DNA of 64,000 bases from Sediminibacterium sp. C3 (lineage in GTDB: Bacteria > Bacteroidota > Bacteroidia > Chitinophagales > Chitinophagaceae). Positions 44,857 to 53,947 of this stretch are shown piece by piece (the stretch's first letter is position 1; each line of letters begins with the position of its first letter). The notes below the pieces were generated by a model. The model had not been told where the DNA came from, searched no databases, and saw nothing but the letters and a program-made list of their open reading frames with translations. The translations under genes were made by a program, and so were the position numbers. The stretch covers positions 464,219 to 528,218 of the forward strand of contig NZ_KI669560.1 in the NCBI RefSeq assembly GCF_000508085.1, in the 5' to 3' direction.

Positions 44857-45710
44857 GGTTGAAGAATTAAAGAGTTTAGAAATAAACTCACTTCGTCTGT
44901 AATCACATTTAGTGTTGGTGTTGTTGTATTTTGACCAGCGCGTTCTTCATCAACTGCAACAAAAAATTTAGGATCATATTGATAAACCGTCCATTCATGT
45001 TGGTTGTATTCCAGTGCAGTTAAATTTTCAACCCAGTCACCACTATTCATGTACACTACTTTGCCTTCCTCGGTTTCCACTGTTCTTACCTGCGGTTGAT
45101 GAATATGTCCACAGATAACATAATCGTATTTTTTTGAGATGGCTAATTCTGCAGCTGTTTGTTCAAAGTTTCCGATCCATGAAACAGCTTGTTTAACACT
45201 GGCTTTTACCTTTTTACTCAGGCTCATTTTTTCTTTTCCCGCCAGTCTTAAAAAATAATTGATGAATCGGTTTAACAATATCAATAAGTCGTAGCCATGC
45301 CCTCCCAATTTTGCAAGCATTTTGGCACTTCCCTTTGTAGTGGCGTCAAATACGTCTCCGTGAAAAATCCAGGTCATTTTCCCATCAATTTCCATGACCA
45401 CTTTATCTGTTAGTTTAAAGTTACCCATCTCAACATCACTGTATCGCCGCAACATTTCATCATGGTTGCCAGTGATATAGATCACCCTTGTGCCCTTACT
45501 GACAAGGTTGATGATTTCTTTTATGACCTGTAAATGAGAAGTTGGGAAATATCTTTTACTAAACTGCCAACCGTCAATGATATCACCATTTAAAATGAGA
45601 ATTTGAGGTGATATACTTTTTAGGTATTGGAGGATTTCTGTGGCATGGCATCCATAAGTTCCAAGATGCAAATCGCTCATAACAACAACGTTAACAGAGC
45701 GTTTATCCAT
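44853..45710 (-). CDS. LpxH-like metallophosphoesterase
   Basis: A 285-aa calcineurin-like phosphoesterase. Metal sites are D13/H15 (MSDLHLGTYG), D43 (NGDIIDG), GNHDEML, FHGDVFD and CGHIHQPQ. It resembles the UDP-2,3-diacylglucosamine pyrophosphatase group but lacks context with other lipid A genes. It starts an operon with a glycosyltransferase (4-bp overlap) and GH1. A terminator lies upstream, separating it from the bactofilin. Confidence 0.88.
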   Translation of the reverse strand: MDKRSVNVVVMSDLHLGTYGCHATEILQYLKSISPQILILNGDIIDGWQFSKRYFPTSHLQVIKEIINLVSKGTRVIYITGNHDEMLRRYSDVEMGNFKLTDKVVMEIDGKMTWIFHGDVFDATTKGSAKMLAKLGGHGYDLLILLNRFINYFLRLAGKEKMSLSKKVKASVKQAVSWIGNFEQTAAELAISKKYDYVICGHIHQPQVRTVETEEGKVVYMNSGDWVENLTALEYNQHEWTVYQYDPKFFVAVDEERAGQNTTTPTLNVITDEVSLFLNSLILQP

Positions 45711-45789
45711 GGGTAGTGTTTTTCAAAATTCCCTATTCCATATTAACCAAGGGTTAAGAAATCATTACGCTAACGTTAAATCTATGCAT

Positions 45790-45821
45790 AAAAAAAGCTG
45801 TCTTTTTAGGACAGCCTTTTT
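45790..45821 (-). terminator. Intrinsic terminator after the bactofilin gene
   Basis: GCTGTC (45797-45802) and GACAGC (45810-45815) form a stem with a 7-nt loop. An A7 run (45790-45796) becomes a U-tract for minus-strand transcripts, and a T-run on the other side would also serve the plus strand. It lies between the bactofilin stop and the phosphoesterase start. Confidence 0.75.
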
Positions 45822-45860
45822 CTTGATTGGGGTATAGAATATTTTTTCAGAAACCCATAA

Positions 45861-46421
45861 CTATTTTGCAACACCATTGGAAACTCCATTGGTTGCTGCA
45901 GTTGGAATGCCATTCGCTGCAACTGGAATTGGCTTGGATGGTTCTTTAACCAACTCAGGTAATTTCACTTTTTCCTTCGCTGCTAAATTGTCTTCGTAAA
46001 TCTTGATTAAGCTTGGCAAATTAGGATCTGAACTTAGTTTCTTGTCAACATCAATGGTTTCAATGATTTGCTTGATTTTATTGATGGTATTGGTGTCTGG
46101 TACGCTGATGATACAATCCAGGTCTGTCATTTCATCGTTTTCAAAACGATAGGTGTACACTCTACCTGAAATCTGACAACCCTGTTTTACCTGTACTTTT
46201 CCTGTACAAAAAATATTGCCACTGAATTTTCCTGACAATACCAGCTCTGAACAAATCAGATCGCCATTAAATACGGAATTAGCTTCTAAAATCACTTTCT
46301 GCTTAGACAGAAGTGTTCCGTTAATACTGCTTTCAATCTTCATTGAATGCTTGGTCTTAAAATGACCTTCCATAAAAACCCCGTCGGGTAAGGTAATCAA
46401 TACCTGGCTTTGATCTATCAT
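45861..46421 (-). CDS. Bactofilin-type polymer-forming cytoskeletal protein
   Basis: A 186-aa bactofilin. The core (about residues 8-115) is a right-handed beta-helix type sequence with repeating strands: VFMEGHFKTKHSMKIESSIN, NSVFNGDLICSELVLSGKFS and IFCTGKVQVKQGCQISGRVY. It continues with a short linker and a C-terminal Pro/Ala-rich tail. Bactofilins polymerise without nucleotide and scaffold envelope or shape functions. The gene is monocistronic, with its own terminator. Confidence 0.9.
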   Translation of the reverse strand: MIDQSQVLITLPDGVFMEGHFKTKHSMKIESSINGTLLSKQKVILEANSVFNGDLICSELVLSGKFSGNIFCTGKVQVKQGCQISGRVYTYRFENDEMTDLDCIISVPDTNTINKIKQIIETIDVDKKLSSDPNLPSLIKIYEDNLAAKEKVKLPELVKEPSKPIPVAANGIPTAATNGVSNGVAK

Positions 46422-46641
46422 AAAGCAATGTTTTAAGGTAAAGGGGGAGGGTAAATTTAGTCAATTAATCTGCAAAAGGCGGTAAAATATGATAAAAATT
46501 TATATTTTGAATATTCAGTAGGGAGGAGTGTCCCTTTTTTTCGGTGAGCGAGATCAAATGATTGTCTGATTTCCTTAACGCTCTTCCCATAAACTAAACT
46601 AACTTAGTTACAAACGAATCTTGTTAACCCAATTCTACAAA

Positions 46642-47367
46642 ATGAAATTCTCCTCTTTTATTGCTGCCGTTTTTATTTGCATGGGGCTGGCTTGTTCCAA
46701 TCCGGTTTCCGAACCCAACACCCTTACTGAAAAAGAAAAAGCCGAAGGATGGCAATTGCTTTTTGATGGAAAAACCACCAATGGCTGGCATATGTTCAGC
46801 AAACCTGAAATGAAACATAGCTGGAAAGCAGAGAATGGGGAATTGACTACTGCTAGTAGCGATACTACCGGAACGCATGGCGATATTGTAACCGATGCGG
46901 TTTATGCAAACTATGAATTGGTTTTTGAATGGAAAGTTGCGCGCGAAGGTAACAGTGGTGTATTCATCAATGTTCAGGACGATACCAGCTATATGGCCAC
47001 CTGGGCAACAGGTCCTGAATACCAACTACTCGATAATCAAAACGCAAAACCCGGCTACCTGGATGGAGGAAAAACAGGGGCTGGTGCGCTCTACGGTTTA
47101 ACTCCCATCAAAAACAAAGTAGAACCTAAAGCAGCAGGTGAATGGAACCAGAGCAAAATTATTCAGGTAAATGGTAAAATCAGTTTCTGGCTGAATGGTG
47201 CAATGACAGCAGAAGAACAAATTGGTTCTGAACAATGGAATAAAATGGTGGCAGAAAGTAAACTGGCTGTATTCCCCGATTTTGGAAAAGCAACCAAGGG
47301 TCATATTGGATTGCAGGATTGGGCCAAGGGGGTTTCTTTCAGAAATATCAAAATCAAAACGCTTTAA
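46642..47367 (+). CDS. DUF1080 lipoprotein (3-keto-disaccharide hydrolase-like)
   Basis: A 241-aa protein. The signal peptide ends in the lipobox LACS (MGLACSNP), so it is an outer or periplasmic lipoprotein. The DUF1080 concanavalin-like fold shows GWQLLFDGKTTNGWHMF, NYELVFEWKVAREGNSGVFI and GPEYQLLDNQN. Some members hydrolyse 3-keto-disaccharides. I chose the ATG at 46642; the longer frame starts at a TTG upstream and breaks the signal peptide. It is followed by an M1 peptidase gene 39 bp away. Confidence 0.9.
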   Translation: MKFSSFIAAVFICMGLACSNPVSEPNTLTEKEKAEGWQLLFDGKTTNGWHMFSKPEMKHSWKAENGELTTASSDTTGTHGDIVTDAVYANYELVFEWKVAREGNSGVFINVQDDTSYMATWATGPEYQLLDNQNAKPGYLDGGKTGAGALYGLTPIKNKVEPKAAGEWNQSKIIQVNGKISFWLNGAMTAEEQIGSEQWNKMVAESKLAVFPDFGKATKGHIGLQDWAKGVSFRNIKIKTL

Positions 47368-47406
47368 TCAAGCCAAAAAATTCTTCATTAGCCTAAACTA
47401 TTTACC

Positions 47407-49098
47407 ATGTTTACCTTTAAAGCAATGCCTTTTCTGGCACCCGCACAATTGATTGCCACAATTGGCTTCGTTTCATTTGTACATTTAATTACCCCGCAAT
47501 CTGTACTTGGGCAACAAGTGAACGGTCAACAAAAAACAGATATTGGGAAAATGTCTTCCGGAGGTAAATTGAAGCCGGTTCAGGCTAATATGGATATCAG
47601 AAAATATGTGATAACCCTGGATGTTGACATTGCCAATAAATTCATTAAAGGAAATACCATTGTGAATCTGCAATTGAAAAATGCAGCAGACACCATTCTC
47701 TTAGATTTGATTCAGCATTACAATATTGAATCCATTAAGGTAGATGGCAAACCTGTTTCCTTTGATCACAAAGAAGAAAAGATTTACATCAAGGGAAATG
47801 GTTTTGATAAAAGCAATCGATTTAGCCCAGGCAGTCACAGCGTGTTCATTGCCTATAACGGAAATCCCCCTGAAGCGGTAAGACCGCCATGGTTAGGCGG
47901 ATTCACCTGGGCCAAAGACCGTTCAGGAAATGATTGGGTATCCATCAATATTCAGAAAGAGGGAGGCAGAATGTATTTCCCTTGCAAGGACCACCCCAGT
48001 GATGAACCCAATGAAGGCGCCGAACTAAATATTACTGTACCCAAGGGATTAAGTGTTGCGGGTCCTGGCCTTCTGCAGAAAACCGTTACGAAAAAAGACA
48101 AGACCAGCTTCTTCTGGAAAACAAATTATACCATTAGCAATTATTGCATTCTGTTCAATATTGGAAAATATAAAGTGGTAAAAGATAGTTACACCACTAT
48201 TAATGGCAATATAGTTCCCATTGAATATTATATCCTGGAAGAAGATTCGGCCCAGGCCAAACGCGTGATTGAAGCCAAAAAACGCGACAGTAAAATATTA
48301 GAAAAATACTTTGGAGAGTACCCCTGGTACAAGGAAAAAATTGGCATAGCTGCTGTTCCGAACTCTGGTATGGAACATCAGACCATGATTACCTTCGACA
48401 ATAAATTTATTTTCACAACAGTGGGTGGCCAGGAGTATTCTGCTAACCTGTTTCATGAATATGCGCACGAATGGTGGGCCAATAAAGTAACCAATAAAGA
48501 TTGGGCCCATATGTGGATTCAGGAAGGCATTGGCACTTTCGCGGAAGCATTGGCCATGTATGAACTGGGCGGACAGGAAGAATACGATAAAATAATTGCA
48601 GCTCACAAAAGAGGAATCCGTTACAGAAAACCATTGGTGGGTGGTGAGGAATTATCCGAAGATGAAACCTATGCTGGAAATGATATTTACACAAAGGGGT
48701 CTTTCTTCATGCACAGCTTACGTTATGTAATTGGAGATGATGTGTTTTTTAAAACACTGAAACAACTGGCTACAGATGAAGCTTACACATATGATAATAC
48801 GGTGACCACTTCTGATGTGGAACAACTGTTCAGCAAAGCGGCTGGCTATTCACTAAAACCTTTTTTTGATTTTCATTTAAGAACGACTGCACTAATGGAA
48901 ATCTCCATCAAAGAAACCGGTTACCAGCAATACCAGATTAAACCCCTGAATTATTTCATGGATCTTCCTTATGAAGTAACCATTAATGGAAAACCTGTCA
49001 GGATGATGATTGGTAAAGAGGGTATTACGGTTAAGAGCAATAGCCTTCCTTTGGTGGATGCAGCGGGTTATTATTTGAAAAAGCTAACCATTCAATAA
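47407..49098 (+). CDS. Secreted M1 family aminopeptidase-like metallopeptidase
   Basis: A 563-aa M1 peptidase with a hydrophobic N-terminal stretch (about 7-34), probably a signal peptide. HEYAH (350-354) and the second zinc Glu at 373 (IQEGIGTFAEAL) form the active site; GMEHQ at about 321 replaces the usual GxMEN exopeptidase motif, so the N-terminal binding may differ. It is shorter than full M1 enzymes (no C-terminal HEAT-like domain) and ends convergent with an FAD oxidoreductase gene 4 bp away. Confidence 0.92.
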   Translation: MFTFKAMPFLAPAQLIATIGFVSFVHLITPQSVLGQQVNGQQKTDIGKMSSGGKLKPVQANMDIRKYVITLDVDIANKFIKGNTIVNLQLKNAADTILLDLIQHYNIESIKVDGKPVSFDHKEEKIYIKGNGFDKSNRFSPGSHSVFIAYNGNPPEAVRPPWLGGFTWAKDRSGNDWVSINIQKEGGRMYFPCKDHPSDEPNEGAELNITVPKGLSVAGPGLLQKTVTKKDKTSFFWKTNYTISNYCILFNIGKYKVVKDSYTTINGNIVPIEYYILEEDSAQAKRVIEAKKRDSKILEKYFGEYPWYKEKIGIAAVPNSGMEHQTMITFDNKFIFTTVGGQEYSANLFHEYAHEWWANKVTNKDWAHMWIQEGIGTFAEALAMYELGGQEEYDKIIAAHKRGIRYRKPLVGGEELSEDETYAGNDIYTKGSFFMHSLRYVIGDDVFFKTLKQLATDEAYTYDNTVTTSDVEQLFSKAAGYSLKPFFDFHLRTTALMEISIKETGYQQYQIKPLNYFMDLPYEVTINGKPVRMMIGKEGITVKSNSLPLVDAAGYYLKKLTIQ

Positions 49099-49102
49099 TA
49101 CA

Positions 49103-51013
49103 TTAACGAAGCTGGCCCAAATGATTTACGGGCCTGGCATTGAATGGATCAAGCGTCGCATTCAATAATACAGCAAACTCTAATCGGGTAAGGGGCATGG
49201 CGGGATCAAAGTAGCCGAGCTTCCATTGAATCCAGGCTTGTTGTAGTTGCTGTGTAAATATTTTTTTATTCGCGAAATCCCAATTTGCTTTTGCCGTTTT
49301 ATTGGCGGCTGCCGTTTTCATAATAAAATCAATGGCTTCAGATAGTATTAGTTTTTTCTGTTGCGTAAATTCCAATTTATAATAAGGCAACATATCTTTT
49401 AACAACTCCTGCCTGTTTACCAAAGAGTCGGGATGAAAATACGTTCTGTTGGCCCAGCCGGTTGGTACGCCTTGTCCTTTCAAAATTCCGGTTGCGCCAA
49501 TTTTCTGCACCGCTTCAAAATGTGGATGCGAAACAGGTACATCAAAATAAGGCATGATATAGGCATTGGATGCAAGTAAAGCTTCCTGCACTTTTCTTAC
49601 AGATACTTTTGCAGCAGTTGTATTTTCTTTTGCAGCAGTAGCAGCGATGGTTCCGGCAGCCTGACCAATTAACAAAGCAATGGCCTGTAATCGGGTTGTT
49701 CCATTTACTACATTGGAAACACTGATGCTTTTTTCTGCAACAATCAATCCATTGGTATTTGCAGGAATCAAAGCCCCCAGGGGAATATTAAAAGAAGGTA
49801 CGCCATAAAAGTCCAGATGCTGCGGAGCTAAAGGATTTTTCTTATGATGATGATCAATCGGATAATCGCCTACGGCAATACCCGTTCTGTACAAGGGGGT
49901 CTCCAATTGAAAAGGCCTGGCAATATGATGCACGTCCATTCTCACCAACCCCTTAACCCTCCTGCTTTCGCGATGATAGGGAATAATGGGAAAACGATCA
50001 GGGGTAGGATATTCATCATCAGCAAAACCCAGGTGTTTAAACCCTAACTGATACTGTATAAAATAAACAAAGCGCAATGTTTGTTCCTTTGCTTTCTGCA
50101 ATTCTTTGTTGCGATCGGCCTCGTTCATTTCAACAATATTTAAATAAATATCATTGCCATAACCCGGCCAGTTAATCATGTATTTATTATTCGGCAACTT
50201 CCCGTAGTTCAGCATTTTTTGTGCATCCACACTCGGCTTCTGTCTGCTTTTGTCAAAATAATAATCGGTACAAGCTCCATCAAATTCTGCGGGATCATAG
50301 TTGGCGGGACGCACAATAGTGCAGTCTTTTCCAATACCATAATCTTTCAGGATTGCCACATACGTGATATCCTGCACGATATTATTACTGGGACCTTTGT
50401 GTACATTCTCTTTGGTGATTTCATTGGATTCCATTCCCAGATCATAAGGAACACCCGCATTGGCGAGTACATCTCCCAGTTCTGTAGCATCAATCACCTG
50501 CTTTGCATATATAAGGACTTTCTCGCCTGTTTGGGTTTTTGTAAACTCGGCGCCTTTGATCACCCCGTTTTCTAAAATAGCTTTATGAAAACGAAATTGG
50601 TATTGAACAGAAAGGTTTCTGGTGGATGCCGCCATTTTTTTGAAAATACTATCGCCCACATGCGGCTCAAATAAAGTGTTGCTGACCCATCCAGTGGAAA
50701 CTTTGTTAGGTCCTCCATATACTTTGTACAATGCTGAACGAAACTCCCCGAAAATACCGGATGGTAAATTGTGATTCCCGTCAAATGCACATACACCGGC
50801 TGCTGTAATCATTCCTCCCAACCAGTTGCTTGGCTCGGCTATAATGGTTTGAGCCCCCATTCTGGCAGATTGAATGCCAGCGGCAATTCCGCTGGCACTC
50901 GCACCTACCACCAATACATCGGTTTGGATTGTTTTTTGTGCAAACGTTGATTGAAAAACCAACATGAACAATAAACCACCAATTCCCTTTAGCTTTAACG
51001 GGCTCATTTGCAA
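49103..51013 (-). CDS. Secreted FAD-dependent oxidoreductase (PF12831 type)
   Basis: A 636-aa protein with a signal peptide (about 1-25). TDVLVVGASASGIAAGIQSA is the FAD Rossmann motif and NWLGGMITAAGVCAFDGN follows it; VIDATELGDVLANAGVPYD and ARPFQLETPLYRTG are family features. Its C-terminus adds about 150 residues with repeated helical segments (KIGATGILKGQGVPTGW, TRLEFAVLLNATLDPF) resembling an S-layer-like helical module. Substrate unknown. It lies 5 bp downstream of the S9 peptidase gene. Confidence 0.85.
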   Translation of the reverse strand: MQMSPLKLKGIGGLLFMLVFQSTFAQKTIQTDVLVVGASASGIAAGIQSARMGAQTIIAEPSNWLGGMITAAGVCAFDGNHNLPSGIFGEFRSALYKVYGGPNKVSTGWVSNTLFEPHVGDSIFKKMAASTRNLSVQYQFRFHKAILENGVIKGAEFTKTQTGEKVLIYAKQVIDATELGDVLANAGVPYDLGMESNEITKENVHKGPSNNIVQDITYVAILKDYGIGKDCTIVRPANYDPAEFDGACTDYYFDKSRQKPSVDAQKMLNYGKLPNNKYMINWPGYGNDIYLNIVEMNEADRNKELQKAKEQTLRFVYFIQYQLGFKHLGFADDEYPTPDRFPIIPYHRESRRVKGLVRMDVHHIARPFQLETPLYRTGIAVGDYPIDHHHKKNPLAPQHLDFYGVPSFNIPLGALIPANTNGLIVAEKSISVSNVVNGTTRLQAIALLIGQAAGTIAATAAKENTTAAKVSVRKVQEALLASNAYIMPYFDVPVSHPHFEAVQKIGATGILKGQGVPTGWANRTYFHPDSLVNRQELLKDMLPYYKLEFTQQKKLILSEAIDFIMKTAAANKTAKANWDFANKKIFTQQLQQAWIQWKLGYFDPAMPLTRLEFAVLLNATLDPFNARPVNHLGQLR

Positions 51014-51018
51014 GTTTC

Positions 51019-53037
51019 TTATTTAAGATATTTATTGAACCAGCTGATGTATCGGTCAAAACGATCCTTTACATAACTGGGTACGGAAATACCATGGAAC
51101 TGACCCGGATAAATAATCAGCTCAGTTGGGGTTCCAATAGAACGAAGTGCCTGATACATTTGCTCTGTACCTACAGAAGGCACATTGAAATCTTTTTCGC
51201 CCACCATGAACTGTGTAGGTGTTTTAATTTTATCTGCTTGAAGGAAAGGATAAGAAATTTTTAAGTAGCGGTCAATGTTTTTCCAGGGAGCACCCAGTTC
51301 ATTGTCGTATTGATTGATATACTGATCTACTCCATATAAAGAAGAAACCATCGCAACGCCTGCACCACTGCTGGCCGCTTTGAATCTTGTATCGGTTGCA
51401 ATTAAATAGTCGGTTAACATCCCTCCATAGCTCCAGCCTACAATACCTAATTTGTCCTTATCGGCCCAACCCTTTGCTACCACATAATCTACAGCACCGT
51501 GAATATCTTTCACTTCTTTATTACCCCAGTCTGCACTGATGGTTTTAGAAAATTCCCATCCACGACCACTGCTTCCACGATAGTTTACACCCACTACCAT
51601 ATAACCGGCACCTGATAACATTTGTCTGGTTAAATCAAAACCATATTCATCCTGTGCAACAGGTCCGCCGTGTATATAAAACAAGGTTGGCAATTTTTGC
51701 GTTGCCGGAACACCAGCAGGTCTGAAAGCAATGCTGGATACATTGGCGCCATCTACACTGGTAGAGCTGAAACCTTCAACAGAAGCCAATTCCAGCGGAG
51801 CCACAAATTCATCCTGGTGTTTGGTTAGTCTTCTAGGCACGCCGTTTTCAACCGCATACAATTCTGCTGGCAATTGTGGTTCACTCATCGCAGCCAACCA
51901 GTTATTATTGCTGTGAGCTTGTAAGGAGGAATACGCTTTTTTGCCACCGGCAATTTTAGATAAAGCACCAGTTGCTAAATTATACTGACCAATATATCTC
52001 TCTCTGTCATCAGAAACCAATACGGCAATATGCATTCCATCTTTACTAAACTTCATATTGCTGACAGGCCTGTCCAATGATTTGGATAAGGGCTTAGGTG
52101 CACCAGATCCACTTGCATCCACTACATTCAAAATCATTTGCTGATACGCAGTGTAACCTTCTGTAGAGGAACTTAAGAAAGCAATGGTTTTGCTATCCGG
52201 ACTCCAAACTGGACTATCATCCGAACCAGGCCATTTCGTCAATTGCTTTGCAGGAGCTTTAGGCTTGGCTTCCATCACGAAAATATCGGTATTGATATTT
52301 CTGTCGGGGTCGGCTGTAGTATTGCTTACAAAAGCAATCTGCTTTCCGTCGGGGCTGAATACAGCATTGGTTTGATCAAACTCGCCGCTGGTTAATGTGT
52401 CTATTTTATTACTGGCAACGTCTAATAGATATAAGTGGATGGGATCTCTTTTCGTGATATAACCTACCACATCCTGCTTGAATTTATACCGATCAATCAC
52501 TATTGGCTTTGGCGTTTTAGGCTTGGATGTATCTGCCATTGTTTTAATGGTCATCAATATTTTTTTACCATCAGGGCTCCAGGAGTAGTCCATTAAGTTT
52601 GTCTTTAGACTGGTCAGCTTCTTTCCTTCTCCGCCCAAACGATTCATCAACCAGATTTGAGAATTGGTTTCTCCGTTTCTTGAAGAAACAAAAGACAGAT
52701 ACTTCCCATCGGGGCTCCAGCGTGGTTGAGATTCCGCATCCGGACTATTGGTCAGCTGAATATTTTGTTTACCATCCCAGCTTACCATCCAGATATCTGT
52801 ATTACGCTTGTTTTGTACCGAATCAACAGAAGACAAAGTATAGGCAATCCAGTTTCCTTCAGGTGACACCTGCGGATCACCAAGGGACTGCAATCGATAC
52901 ACATCAGATGGCTGGATTTTTCTTTTTGAGGCGGTTGTTGCTTTGGTAGCCTGAGTTTCATTAGATGTTTGTGCATCTGCTGAAAATAGCAGGCAGCCCA
53001 TCGCTGCCAATAGGAGGTACTGTTTTTTAAAATTCAT
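51019..53037 (-). CDS. Secreted S9 family prolyl-oligopeptidase-like peptidase
   Basis: A 672-aa peptidase with a signal peptide (about 1-22). Residues 40-410 hold PD40/WD-like repeats (WSPDGKYLSFVSSRNGE, FSPDGKQIAFVSNTT, WSPDSKTIAFLSSS) forming a beta-propeller. The C-terminal alpha/beta-hydrolase has GWSYGGMLTDYL (Ser), then the Asp and YPGQFHGI (His). It resembles acylaminoacyl or dipeptidyl peptidases that trim peptides in the periplasm. Confidence 0.94.
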   Translation of the reverse strand: MNFKKQYLLLAAMGCLLFSADAQTSNETQATKATTASKRKIQPSDVYRLQSLGDPQVSPEGNWIAYTLSSVDSVQNKRNTDIWMVSWDGKQNIQLTNSPDAESQPRWSPDGKYLSFVSSRNGETNSQIWLMNRLGGEGKKLTSLKTNLMDYSWSPDGKKILMTIKTMADTSKPKTPKPIVIDRYKFKQDVVGYITKRDPIHLYLLDVASNKIDTLTSGEFDQTNAVFSPDGKQIAFVSNTTADPDRNINTDIFVMEAKPKAPAKQLTKWPGSDDSPVWSPDSKTIAFLSSSTEGYTAYQQMILNVVDASGSGAPKPLSKSLDRPVSNMKFSKDGMHIAVLVSDDRERYIGQYNLATGALSKIAGGKKAYSSLQAHSNNNWLAAMSEPQLPAELYAVENGVPRRLTKHQDEFVAPLELASVEGFSSTSVDGANVSSIAFRPAGVPATQKLPTLFYIHGGPVAQDEYGFDLTRQMLSGAGYMVVGVNYRGSSGRGWEFSKTISADWGNKEVKDIHGAVDYVVAKGWADKDKLGIVGWSYGGMLTDYLIATDTRFKAASSGAGVAMVSSLYGVDQYINQYDNELGAPWKNIDRYLKISYPFLQADKIKTPTQFMVGEKDFNVPSVGTEQMYQALRSIGTPTELIIYPGQFHGISVPSYVKDRFDRYISWFNKYLK

Positions 53038-53111
53038 GATTGAGATTTTAGGGGAATTAGAAACTTAAATATAATTCATTTAAGAAAAGCCATCTGTGAG
53101 ATATTGGTTCT

Positions 53112-53837
53112 TTATATAAAATATTTACTACAAAACGCTGTGGCAGTTGACTGAACAATTTCAACCCCGGGTTGAAAGAATGAAGGAGCTGGGTTAGGAT
53201 CCACTACGATAATCTTTTTATTGGCAAACAATGCTTCCTGCAATGCGCCATAGGTAAAGCCAACCGAATTGGAAGTTCCAATAAAAATAATAGTGGAAGC
53301 GTCTTCCAGCCATTGCTGTGCCTTGGTGTATTGATACAGTTCGGTATAATATTCATCAAACAACAGTATATGGGGTCGCATGGAATGCTGTTCATCAATG
53401 CTTCCATCTTTACGGATTTGGAAGAGGTCAAATAAATCCCGTTCCAGATGCGCTTCATCTACCTGATCCCAATGCGCCAGTACCAGTTCATCCCTGTCCA
53501 TAGCCTGAATGGTTCTTTTGAAATTAATATTGCCATGAATTTCAATCAGCGCGTCTGTTGCATGACCCGCTTTATGATGCAGATTATCGATGTTCTGGGT
53601 TATTAATTTTACATGTTGCTTAGCCAGTATCTCATGAGCACGATTGGGCAACGCGTCTTTACAACTCACAAAGCGGCGGTAATACCACTGCAGAAAACTA
53701 CTGGTATTGGTTCTGAAATTCCGATAGGTAGCCATTTCTGTTGGGTTCTCATTCCAAATACCATTTTTGCCCCTGAATGGTTGTATGCCCGATTCTACGG
53801 AAATGCCAGCACCTGTAATGACAACTGTATTTTGCAT
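53112..53837 (-). CDS. Sir2 family NAD-dependent protein deacylase lacking zinc cysteines
   Basis: A 241-aa sirtuin. ITGAGISVESGIQPFRGKNG binds NAD, TQNIDNLHHKAG and IEIHGNI include the catalytic His. In most class III sirtuins a C-x2-C...C-x-C zinc ribbon follows the HG motif; here INFKRTIQAMDRDELVLAHW has none. Zinc-free sirtuin relatives occur among bacterial and defence proteins, so deacylation, ADP-ribosylation or NAD hydrolysis all remain possible. Confidence 0.82.
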   Translation of the reverse strand: MQNTVVITGAGISVESGIQPFRGKNGIWNENPTEMATYRNFRTNTSSFLQWYYRRFVSCKDALPNRAHEILAKQHVKLITQNIDNLHHKAGHATDALIEIHGNINFKRTIQAMDRDELVLAHWDQVDEAHLERDLFDLFQIRKDGSIDEQHSMRPHILLFDEYYTELYQYTKAQQWLEDASTIIFIGTSNSVGFTYGALQEALFANKKIIVVDPNPAPSFFQPGVEIVQSTATAFCSKYFI

Positions 53838-53947
53838 GATTAAAATTAACTACATTTATTTTGATTGTGTGGGCTGCAAACAGTATTTAAATAGCATCTA
53901 AAAATAAAACCAGCCTCTGTTCTTAAATCCAATTCTCCCCCCCGTTG

